Below, piece after piece: positions 6,895-13,448 of a DNA stretch of 18,801 bases (positions are counted from its first letter, which is position 1; the number at the start of each line of letters is the position of its first letter). The stretch spans positions 1 through 18,801 of the forward strand of contig USCL01000040.1 in the NCBI GenBank assembly GCA_900553145.1. The letters are read 5' to 3'. The notes under the pieces were generated by a model. That model had not been told where the DNA came from. It saw only the letters and a list, made by a program, of their open reading frames with translations, and did no database searches. The translations under genes were made by a program, and so were the position numbers. The DNA is from an uncultured Desulfovibrio sp. (GTDB taxonomy: Bacteria; Desulfobacterota; Desulfovibrionia; Desulfovibrionales; Desulfovibrionaceae).

Positions 6895-7866
6895 TTAGTT
6901 GCGAAGTTCGGAAAGGAGCGCCTTGAGCGTTTCCTGCTTCTTCTGGAACATTTCCTGAACCTGGGCGCGATCCAGAACCAGCATGGGGCTGCCGCTGTCC
7001 TTCATGCGCTTGACGACTTCGGGATCGTTGAACATGACGGGCACGATCTTGGCGGCCTTTTCCACAATGGCGGGATCGACGCCTTTGGGCAGGGCATAGC
7101 CGCGGAAGTTCACGCTGGCGTCGTCCACATTGTAGCCGAGTTCCTGAAGGGTAGGCACGTCAGGCAGATATGCATGGCGCTTCACGTCGGCGATGGCGAG
7201 GATGGTAAGGCGATCCTGCGAGCGGTATACGTCGGCGAGGTTGTTGAAGCCGGCCATGACCTTGCCGCCGAGCACGTTCTGGATGGCTTCCGTGCCGCCC
7301 TTTTCAGGGATGTAGCTCATCTTCACGCCGGTGGCCTTCGTAAGCTGGAGGGTGGCGATATGGTGGCCCACATAGAGGCCGGCGCCGTTGATCGTAACTT
7401 TTCCGGGGTTTTCTTTGGCAAACTTAATGAGGTCGGCGACGCTCTTGAACTTGCTGTCCTTGGGGACGATAAGGACGGCCGGATCCGCGCCCCAGTTGCC
7501 GAGCGGTTCAAACGTATCCACGCTGAACTTCGTCTTGTTCACGATAGACTGGGCAATGAAATGAGGCATATTGTAGGCCGTCATGGTCAGGCCGTCTTTA
7601 CTGCCGCGTTCCATAATCCAGTTCCAGCCGGTCATGCCGCCCGCGCCGGGCTTGTTCAGGATGACGATGGGCTGCCCGAAATATTTCGCGTCTTGCGCCA
7701 CAAGGGCTGAGAGGCGGGCCTGCAGGTCGGTCGCCCCGCCCGGGGTGTAGCAGACGACAAGGCTGATGGGGCCGGACGGATAGGAGTCGGCGGGCTCTGC
7801 GGCTTGGGACGACGTGGCGCCGAACAGCATGGCTGCGCAGAACAAGGTGGCGAAAAGGCGTCTCAT
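6895..7866 (-). CDS. tctC: Tripartite tricarboxylate transporter substrate-binding protein TctC
   Basis: A 323-aa periplasmic binding protein of the Bug/TctC family. The signal peptide MRRLFATLFCAAMLFG... is probably cleaved after SSQA. The family opening follows, PSGPISLVVCYTPGGATDLQ, close to the usual (V/I)xxxPGGxxD strand-loop. Later motifs are ILNKPGAGGMTGWN and INGAGLYVGHH. It delivers ligand to the TctA/TctB membrane pair. The ATG at 7866 has AGGAGG 4 nt upstream; a start 17 codons earlier would overlap the end of tctB and lacks a ribosome site. It is last in the operon. Related systems carry citrate, tricarballylate, terephthalate or sulfolactate; the ligand here is unknown. A sulfonated or plain carboxylate fits the neighbours. 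Confidence 0.92.
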   Translation of the reverse strand: MRRLFATLFCAAMLFGATSSQAAEPADSYPSGPISLVVCYTPGGATDLQARLSALVAQDAKYFGQPIVILNKPGAGGMTGWNWIMERGSKDGLTMTAYNMPHFIAQSIVNKTKFSVDTFEPLGNWGADPAVLIVPKDSKFKSVADLIKFAKENPGKVTINGAGLYVGHHIATLQLTKATGVKMSYIPEKGGTEAIQNVLGGKVMAGFNNLADVYRSQDRLTILAIADVKRHAYLPDVPTLQELGYNVDDASVNFRGYALPKGVDPAIVEKAAKIVPVMFNDPEVVKRMKDSGSPMLVLDRAQVQEMFQKKQETLKALLSELRN

Positions 7867-7906
7867 GGGTCCTCCTGAGGTAAAAAGGGTATCCTTTAAA
7901 TGCATG

Positions 7907-8362
7907 TCAGATTCCAAAGACTCCCTTGGGGATCTGAACGGCCAACAGTACGGTGAACAGGCAATACAGGAAGGCGATGGAGATAAAACAGACGGCGACG
8001 CGCTTGGCGGCGAGCTTCGGCGTTATCCTCATGGGTTGGGCGATAAGCGAAGCGGCGATGAAATAGAGAAGCGCATCAATGTAAAAGCCTATGGTTTCCA
8101 GAAAGAGCAGATAGAGGATGGTGAGGGCGAAGAGTACGGCCACGCGGCGGAAAGGATAACCCTTCATGCTCATCTTCACGTCGATTTTGGCCGCATAGCG
8201 CAGACCGGCGAGGATGTACTGCCCAATATTAAAGATCCCCATACATATCAACAGCAGGAGCGGGACAACCTGCGATTCGCCTGAGAGCTGGGCCATGGGG
8301 ATGGCGAAAGCGACGACGATCCCGGTCATGACCAAGGCGCTTATAAACTCTTTGTACAGCAT
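7907..8362 (-). CDS. tctB: Tripartite tricarboxylate transporter small membrane subunit TctB
   Basis: A 151-aa protein with four hydrophobic segments (roughly residues 8-24, 33-52, 71-92 and 119-142), the normal size and topology of TctB. It is the poorly conserved small subunit that pairs with TctA in the inner membrane. AGGAG lies 8-9 nt before the ATG at 8362. The gene starts 12 nt after the tctA stop, and tctC begins 40 nt after its own stop, so the three genes form one transcript. Confidence 0.9.
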   Translation of the reverse strand: MLYKEFISALVMTGIVVAFAIPMAQLSGESQVVPLLLLICMGIFNIGQYILAGLRYAAKIDVKMSMKGYPFRRVAVLFALTILYLLFLETIGFYIDALLYFIAASLIAQPMRITPKLAAKRVAVCFISIAFLYCLFTVLLAVQIPKGVFGI

Positions 8363-8374
8363 GAGCGGCTCCTG

Positions 8375-9892
8375 CTAGTTGGCGGCGGCTGCCTTTCTGG
8401 AATGATTGCGCATATACTTGATTTCGCTATAGATGCCCCAACCGAGGGAAAGCAGGCACAGAGCGATGAGAGCGATATTGAGTCCGCCTGTGAAGAAGTA
8501 GTTGAACACGCCAACGTCGGTATCGGCGATCATCTTGCCGCGCAGGAAGTTCTCCTCGGCGATGGGGCCAAGGATGATGCCGAGCACAATGGGCGCGCTC
8601 GGGAATCCGAACTTGGCGAGCACGAACATGAGAACGCCGAGGATGAACATGAGGATGACGTCTTCATAGCTGTTCTGCACGCAGTACGAACCGAACACGC
8701 AGAGGATCATGACGGCGGCGAACATGATGTAGTTCGGCGCGTTTGCCACGAGATGCGAGTAGCGGGAAGCCAGCAGCCCGAAGAAGCACATAAAGAATTG
8801 GGCGAGGAGCAGGCCGCTGATGAAGGTGTATGTGATGTCCGCTTTTTCCGTGAACAGATCGGGGCCGGGGAACAGCCCGTGGATGAGCAGGCCGCCGAGG
8901 AGTACCGCTGCGGTGGGGCTGCCGGGGATGCTCAGCGTGAGCAGGGGGATCATGGCTGGGGCGACCGTGGCATTGTTTGCGCTTTCCGCCGCACAGACGC
9001 CTTCCGGATCGCCGGTTCCAAATCTGTCCGGGTTCTTATCGAACTTCTTGGTCTGGTCATAGGACATGAGCCCGGCGACCTGCCCCCCCGCACCGGGAAT
9101 GACGCCGATGAGCGTGCCGACGAGGCTGCCGATGGTCAGTGTGCGCAGGTAGCGGCGGTGAGCCTTGATGACCTGCTTCAACATGCCTTTCTTGGGCTTG
9201 AAGGTCAGCTTTTCGAGGATAACATGCGAATCAGCCATCAGATCGATGATCTGGGGAATGGCGAATAGGCCGATGAGCGCGGGTACCAGCGCGATGCCGC
9301 CGTTGAGCGCTTCATGGATGACGAAGCGAGGTTCGCCGGTCAGGGTGCTGTACCCAACAGTGGACAGCAACATGCCGAGCGCGCCGCCGAACAGCCCCTT
9401 AAGCATGGCTCCGGAGGAAAGGCCCGTGATGACGGTGATGCCGAAGATGGCGGTCCAGAACAGTTCCGGGGGCCCAAAGCGCATAGCGAATTCAGCCATC
9501 GGGGGAGAAAACAGGATCATGACCACTACGCCGAATACGCCGCCGATGAGGGAGCTTATGAAAACGGTGTAGAGGGCTTCCTGAGCCCTTCCCTGTTTCG
9601 CCATCGGGTAACCGTCGAACAGGGTGGAAATACTCGAAGGCGCGCCGGGGATGCTCAACAGAATGGCTGAGATGGAACCGCCCGCCACCGCGCTGGTGTA
9701 AACGGCTCCGAGCAGTATAAGGCTGGTGTCTGGCGGCAGATAGAAAGTAAAGGGAACCAGCAGTGCAACGGCCATGGTAGGACTCAGCCCCGGCATGGCT
9801 CCGAAGAACAACCCACCGGCTGACCCCAGGGTGAGCACGGCGAGGTTGCCCCATGAGAAGGCTGAGGGGAAATAGGTAAAAAATTGTTCCAC
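8375..9892 (-). CDS. tctA: Tripartite tricarboxylate transporter large membrane subunit TctA
   Basis: A 505-aa polytopic protein of the TctA family. It carries the hallmark GAMPGLSPTMAVALLVPFTF loop near the N-terminus, a second VIPGAGGQVAG repeat in mid-protein, and LSIPGSPTAAVLLGGLLIHG. It forms the transport channel driven by ion gradients, with TctB and the TctC receptor. I place the start at a GTG at 9892, preceded by GGAG at 6 nt. The in-frame ATG at 9994 lies upstream of the sigma-54 promoter (9949-9964), and the one at 9964 lies within it, so neither can be translated from that transcript. The resulting length is typical of the family. It is the first gene of tctABC. Confidence 0.92.
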   Translation of the reverse strand: MEQFFTYFPSAFSWGNLAVLTLGSAGGLFFGAMPGLSPTMAVALLVPFTFYLPPDTSLILLGAVYTSAVAGGSISAILLSIPGAPSSISTLFDGYPMAKQGRAQEALYTVFISSLIGGVFGVVVMILFSPPMAEFAMRFGPPELFWTAIFGITVITGLSSGAMLKGLFGGALGMLLSTVGYSTLTGEPRFVIHEALNGGIALVPALIGLFAIPQIIDLMADSHVILEKLTFKPKKGMLKQVIKAHRRYLRTLTIGSLVGTLIGVIPGAGGQVAGLMSYDQTKKFDKNPDRFGTGDPEGVCAAESANNATVAPAMIPLLTLSIPGSPTAAVLLGGLLIHGLFPGPDLFTEKADITYTFISGLLLAQFFMCFFGLLASRYSHLVANAPNYIMFAAVMILCVFGSYCVQNSYEDVILMFILGVLMFVLAKFGFPSAPIVLGIILGPIAEENFLRGKMIADTDVGVFNYFFTGGLNIALIALCLLSLGWGIYSEIKYMRNHSRKAAAAN

Positions 9893-9934
9893 GGGAGTCT
9901 CCTTTTCGGTGTGGCAGACATCGTCGCTTGTCGA

Positions 9935-9964
9935 TTGTTCTTTTTTTAGCAAACTGTATGCCAT
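9935..9964 (-). promoter_or_regulatory. Sigma-54 promoter of tctABC with shared start-site box
   Basis: The minus strand at 9964-9949 reads ATGGCATACAGTTTGC, a perfect GG-N10-GC. The next 14 nt read TAAAAAAAGAACAA (9948-9935), the same box and register as at the DASS and MFS promoters. The start is predicted near 9937, about 45 nt before the GTG start codon. Confidence 0.85.
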
Positions 9965-10080
9965 AATATACACAAACACCTTTGCAATGGGCATTTCTCT
10001 TTTTCTTATGATTTTCTAATAAGATATTTCTTGGATTGTCTTGCTTTTTCCTGAAGGGTTTCTTTGTAGACGTCTATTTA

Positions 10081-10110
10081 TCCAGACATGTCTGGATGGA
10101 TGTCTGGATA
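10081..10110. promoter_or_regulatory. Activator binding site (UAS) of tctABC: perfect 16-bp palindrome plus half-site
   Basis: TCCAGACATGTCTGGA (10081-10096) is a perfect palindrome. It is followed directly by a second half-site, GGATGTCTGGATA (10098-10110). Its centre is about 151 bp upstream of the predicted start at 9937. This is the best copy of a site that recurs upstream of the other three sigma-54 promoters in the window. Confidence 0.75.
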
Positions 10111-10161
10111 ACCAAACAACAAAAGGCACGCCGCTAACGGCGCGCCTTTTGTTGTTTGGTT
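10110..10161. terminator. Long hairpin, probable bidirectional terminator after the amidase gene
   Basis: Arms 10110-10133 and 10138-10161 pair over 24 nt with a single mismatch, around a 4-nt loop. The GGC/GCC core is followed by a CCTTTTGTTGTTTGG arm on either strand, so the U-rich exit lies inside the stem. It stands between the end of the amidase gene (130 nt away) and the tctA activator site, which it touches. The rest of the gap, 10162-10290, holds only a small GTTCT/AGAAC stem at 10234-10247. Confidence 0.7.
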
Positions 10162-10290
10162 AATAAATAGAGTAGATTAGTTGTTATTAAAGGGGGTTAG
10201 GGAATTTCGATACGGATTCGATGGAAAGCGATAGTTCTTTTTAGAACGACGTGCCGCTCGAAACGCCGCCTGTACGATGGCGATGGGCAA

Positions 10291-11670
10291 TCAAACCGAT
10301 GCGCAAGGCGGCACTGGGAAGGGGCCGTACGTCGTTTCATAGGCTGTGCCCGCATCCAAAAGGAGGCGTTCGCTGAGGGCGGGCCCGACAAGCTGCATGC
10401 CCAGCGGCATCCCGTTTTCCGTGAGTTCGCCGGGGATGACGAGGGTGGGGACTCCGGCGATGCTGAACAGGTTCACCAGCGACCGGCCCGCCGCGAAGGC
10501 CGCTTGTGGGGCCTCTATGGGCGGGGCGGTGGAGAAGGCTACAGGCAACAGCAGGCAGTCGACGCCGACTGCGGTGAAGAAGGCGTTGACCTGTCCGGAA
10601 AGGGCCTGCTTGTGGAGCAGGGCTGCATGGTAGGCTTCGGGCGCCACTTGTTGGCCGTTCCTGTAGTCGGCCAGGGGCACGGGGTGCATCCTGTCCGCGA
10701 GGGGGTTCCCTTCGATGTCCTTCCGGATATCCCGGGCAAACTCGTAGCTGCGTATGATCCCTACCGAATCCACTACGGCAGGGTCATCCAGCAGCGGCAG
10801 ATCGACGGGGAGGCATGCCCCGAACTCTTCCCAGCGCGCCACGGCGTCCGCATAGGCTTCGGCGACTTCCGGCGAGGCTTTTGCGTTGACGAGATCGGGG
10901 AAGATGCCGATGCGCAGATACCGGGAGGGGGCGGGCTGCCCCAGCGTGCCGCGCAGCGGGGGATCGGCGATGATCCGGAGCAGCAGATCCACGTCGCGGA
11001 CGGAACGGGCCATCGCTCCGACCGTATCAAGGCTTGCGGAGCGGGGGTAGATTCCCGAGATCGCGCTTTGCCCCTGCGTGGAGCGGATGCCGCACAGGCC
11101 GCACCAGCCGGCCGGGAGGCGGATGGAGCCGCCGGTGTCCGTGCCGAGCCCTCCGGGGCAGTAGCCCGCGGCGACGGCCGCCGCCGTCCCGCTTGACGAA
11201 CCGCCGGGGCTGAGCCTGCGTTCGGGGTGCCACGGGTTGACCGTCGGGCCGAAGAAAGACGTCCTGCCGCTGACATGGGCGGCGAGCTCATCCATGTTGG
11301 TTTTGCCGAGGATGACGGCCCCGGCGGCGCGCAGGCGGGCCACGGCTGCGGCGTCGGCCATGGCTGGGGCCGCGTGGGCGAACAGAGGGCTGGCCACCGT
11401 GGTGGGCAGGCCGCGCACGTCGATATTGTCCTTGACGATGAGGGGGATGCCGTGCAGGGGGCCCCGGAAGGAACCTTGGGCCGCTTCCGCATCGCAGCGT
11501 TCCGCGTCCTCAAGCGCCGAAGCGGAAACGTGCAGCATGGCGTTGAGGGTGCCGTCATGGAGGCGGATAGCTTCAAGGCCGTGCCTGACGAGCGCAGCGG
11601 AGCTCAGATCCCCCGCGCGCAATGCGGCGGCTGCCTGCTTGATGGTGATGGAATACAGCGTATCGTGCAT
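10291..11670 (-). CDS. Amidase-signature family hydrolase
   Basis: A 459-aa cytoplasmic enzyme with no signal peptide. It has the full Ser-cisSer-Lys triad of the amidase signature family: K80 in GIPLIVKDNIDV, the cis serine near S158 in SPGGSSSGTAAAV, and the nucleophile S182 in GTDTGGSIRLPA. The family hydrolyses amides to acid plus ammonia or amine and includes GatA, FAAH and urethane or aryl-acylamidases. It is not called GatA because no gatB or gatC is nearby and it sits behind a transporter gene. The ATG at 11670 has only a modest ribosome site (GCAGG). It lies 58 nt after the MFS gene and is probably co-transcribed from that gene's sigma-54 promoter. The substrate is unknown; cleavage of an imported amide is the simplest idea. 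Confidence 0.88.
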   Translation of the reverse strand: MHDTLYSITIKQAAAALRAGDLSSAALVRHGLEAIRLHDGTLNAMLHVSASALEDAERCDAEAAQGSFRGPLHGIPLIVKDNIDVRGLPTTVASPLFAHAAPAMADAAAVARLRAAGAVILGKTNMDELAAHVSGRTSFFGPTVNPWHPERRLSPGGSSSGTAAAVAAGYCPGGLGTDTGGSIRLPAGWCGLCGIRSTQGQSAISGIYPRSASLDTVGAMARSVRDVDLLLRIIADPPLRGTLGQPAPSRYLRIGIFPDLVNAKASPEVAEAYADAVARWEEFGACLPVDLPLLDDPAVVDSVGIIRSYEFARDIRKDIEGNPLADRMHPVPLADYRNGQQVAPEAYHAALLHKQALSGQVNAFFTAVGVDCLLLPVAFSTAPPIEAPQAAFAAGRSLVNLFSIAGVPTLVIPGELTENGMPLGMQLVGPALSERLLLDAGTAYETTYGPFPVPPCASV

Positions 11671-11689
11671 GAAAAAGCCTGCCTTGTCG

Positions 11690-11723
11690 GCGCCCCGGCG
11701 TCGAGGGGAGGACGCCGGGGCGC
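11690..11723. other. Intercistronic hairpin between the MFS and amidase genes
   Basis: A 13-bp perfect GC-rich stem (11690-11702 with 11711-11723, GCGCCCCGGCGTC/GACGCCGGGGCGC) with an 8-nt loop fills most of the 58-nt gap. No T-run follows on the minus strand. It may be a partial attenuator or an mRNA-stability element lowering amidase relative to transporter, rather than a full terminator. Confidence 0.65.
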
Positions 11724-11728
11724 GGGGG

Positions 11729-13132
11729 TTACTTTTGAGGGGCCGCGGAGGTGTCTTCGACGCTGCGCCGTGCGGTTTCCTGCCCCCAGATCCACAGGGC
11801 GATGATGGCGATGGCGAAAGCGACGGCCATGAAGGTGAACACGCCCTTGACGCCGCCGACGGAGAGGAAGAACGCCAGATAGTAGGTGGCGAGCACGCCG
11901 CCGACCACGCGGGACACGGCCTCGCCGAAGCCCGTACCGACGCCGCGCAGCTCGGTCGGGTACTGCTCCGCGATGTAGACCTTGCAGACGGGCATGATGC
12001 CCGTGCCGAAGAAGGCCACGAACGAGCCGATGAACAGCAGCATGGGGATGGATTCCGTGGAAGTGAGCAGGAAGAGGCTGATGATGGTGATGATGACGTA
12101 GAGGCTCCAGATGGGCTTGCGGCCGTACTTGTCGGCCAAGGGGCCGATGACGACGGAGCCTGCGCCGCCGATGACCATCATGCACCCGGTCAGGATGACC
12201 GAGTTGGAAAGCTGGAACCCGTAGGTGGTGAGGATGGTGGGCACGTAGACCATCACGACATACCATGTGATCAGCCCGGCGGAGTACATGCTCCACGACA
12301 CGAGCGAGCGGGAGAGGTACGGGGCGCGGAACAGGGCCTTCCACGACGCGCCGGTGCGGCTGCGTTCGGCAGCGGCGGCCTGTTCGAGACTGCGGAGCAC
12401 GTCGGGGTTGATGAACGCGTCGTCGTGTTCGATGCCCGCGCTCCGTTCAAGGCGTTCCACGAGCAGGCGCACTTCGTCGTGGCGTCCGCGCCGCATCAGC
12501 CAGCGCGGGGATTCGGGGAGCCAGCGGTGCAGGAAATAGATCGTGACGATGGGGAGCCCGCCCACGATAAACGGCACGCGCCACGCGATATCCAGCGAGA
12601 AATGGTTGATGGCCCATGAGCCGCAGAGCGTCGGGAGCAGGTAGGAGGCCGTCAGGATGGCGTTGCAGATGCAGACGAGGATGCCGCGGTGCTTGGCCGG
12701 GGCGATTTCGGAAAGCATCAGGTAGGGAAGGGGGAAGACGGCCCCGGCTCCGAGGCCGCCGATGAAGCGCATGGCCACGATCCACGCGAGGTTCTCGTAA
12801 AGGCTGCCGATCAGCGTGAAGAACGTGAAGATGAAGACGCCCCAGAGCAGGATGCGCTTGCGCCCGAAACGGTCGGTCAGGAACCCCGCCGAAGCCGTGC
12901 CGATGACGACCCCCGCCGTGGAACAGGAACCGAGCAGACCGAGCGTGCTGGCGTCGAGATCCCATATCTTCTTGAGGACGGCGACCACCTGGCCGATCAT
13001 GCCGAGGTCAAAGGCCTCCATGACCCAGCACCACGAAAGCAGCCCGACGAGCGTCAGAAGGGCTTTGTTGAGCGGCATGCGTTCCATCCGGGAAATCAGG
13101 TTCGCTTCCTGTTGCAGATTCGGCGCGTGCAT
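11729..13132 (-). CDS. Major facilitator superfamily transporter (sugar/acid:H+ symporter type)
   Basis: A 467-aa, 12-segment MFS protein. The signature loop GFLTDRFGRKR (83-93) lies between segments 2 and 3 and is echoed by GPLADKYGRKP in the second half. FDLGMIG in segment 1 and MRFIGGLGAGAVFPLPYLMLSE resemble the aromatic-acid:H+ symporter and sugar-porter families, as does PESPRWLMRRGR before the central loop. The ATG at 13132 has GGAG 5 nt upstream. It is first in a two-gene unit with the amidase and is headed by a probable sigma-54 promoter. The substrate cannot be assigned: an organic acid, or the amide cleaved by the downstream enzyme. Confidence 0.88.
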   Translation of the reverse strand: MHAPNLQQEANLISRMERMPLNKALLTLVGLLSWCWVMEAFDLGMIGQVVAVLKKIWDLDASTLGLLGSCSTAGVVIGTASAGFLTDRFGRKRILLWGVFIFTFFTLIGSLYENLAWIVAMRFIGGLGAGAVFPLPYLMLSEIAPAKHRGILVCICNAILTASYLLPTLCGSWAINHFSLDIAWRVPFIVGGLPIVTIYFLHRWLPESPRWLMRRGRHDEVRLLVERLERSAGIEHDDAFINPDVLRSLEQAAAAERSRTGASWKALFRAPYLSRSLVSWSMYSAGLITWYVVMVYVPTILTTYGFQLSNSVILTGCMMVIGGAGSVVIGPLADKYGRKPIWSLYVIITIISLFLLTSTESIPMLLFIGSFVAFFGTGIMPVCKVYIAEQYPTELRGVGTGFGEAVSRVVGGVLATYYLAFFLSVGGVKGVFTFMAVAFAIAIIALWIWGQETARRSVEDTSAAPQK

Positions 13133-13211
13133 ACAGTCTCCTTTGTAAAGACAAGCAGAGATTGGCAGGTGGGAAATGGCCCTTTCCGTGTGACGCGGGG
13201 AAACGTTGAGA

Positions 13212-13241
13212 TTGTTCTTTTTATATCAAGAAGCGCGCCAC
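13212..13241 (-). promoter_or_regulatory. Probable sigma-54 promoter of the MFS-amidase operon
   Basis: The minus strand at 13241-13226 reads GTGGCGCGCTTCTTGA, a good -24 element with GA instead of GC at -12. The following 14 nt, TATAAAAAGAACAA (13225-13212), match the DASS promoter box exactly and in register, which supports the call despite the weaker -12. The predicted start is near 13214, about 80 nt before the ATG. Confidence 0.7.
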
Positions 13242-13350
13242 ACGTTCTTTTTCACGTAATCGAAAAAAAATAATGTTATTTTAACCAGAGTTGGTCTTAG
13301 GCGGCGAGAAAAAGGGGTATGGATCCTTGATGAAAAAATGTCCCGTTTCT

Positions 13351-13376
13351 CAGGCATGTAAAGCTAACATGTCAGA
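13351..13376. promoter_or_regulatory. Putative activator sites (UAS) of the MFS-amidase promoter
   Basis: Two weaker copies of the ACATGT-centred site lie 13 bp apart: TCAGGCATGTAAAG (13350-13363) and GCTAACATGTCAGA (13363-13376). Each matches the palindrome CCAGACATGTCTGG at 9 or 10 of 14 positions. Their centres lie about 142 and 155 bp upstream of the predicted start. A further GGACAT half-site lies at 13383-13388. Confidence 0.5.
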
Positions 13377-13423
13377 AAAACAGGACATTTATAGATAAAT
13401 GGATATTTTATTCACAAGGCTGT

Positions 13424-13448
13424 CTAAAAACCGCCGGAAGGCCTCCGG
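13424..13448 (-). terminator. Possible intrinsic terminator overlapping the 3' end of the PAS activator gene
   Basis: On the minus strand, CCGGA-GGCCT-TCCGG (13448-13434) forms a 5-bp stem inside the last codons. It is followed by CGG and TTTTTAG, with the stop codon in the T-run. The stem is short, so this is tentative. It would isolate the regulator gene from the MFS operon. Confidence 0.4.

Noticed and set aside
9893..9994. 34-codon N-terminal extension of TctA
   Set aside because: It would run through the predicted transcription start and sigma-54 promoter; the GTG at 9892 has a good ribosome site and gives the usual length.
10234..10247. GTTCT/AGAAC small hairpin after the amidase gene
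   Set aside because: A 5-bp stem with a T loop is too small to call; the strong hairpin at 10110-10161 explains termination better.
10197..10391. A 64-codon minus-strand frame past the amidase end
   Set aside because: It overlaps the amidase C-terminus in another frame, has no ribosome site and no motif.
11237..12619. A 460-codon plus-strand frame over the amidase and MFS genes
   Set aside because: Spans two real minus-strand genes, lacks recognisable domains and has no ribosome site.
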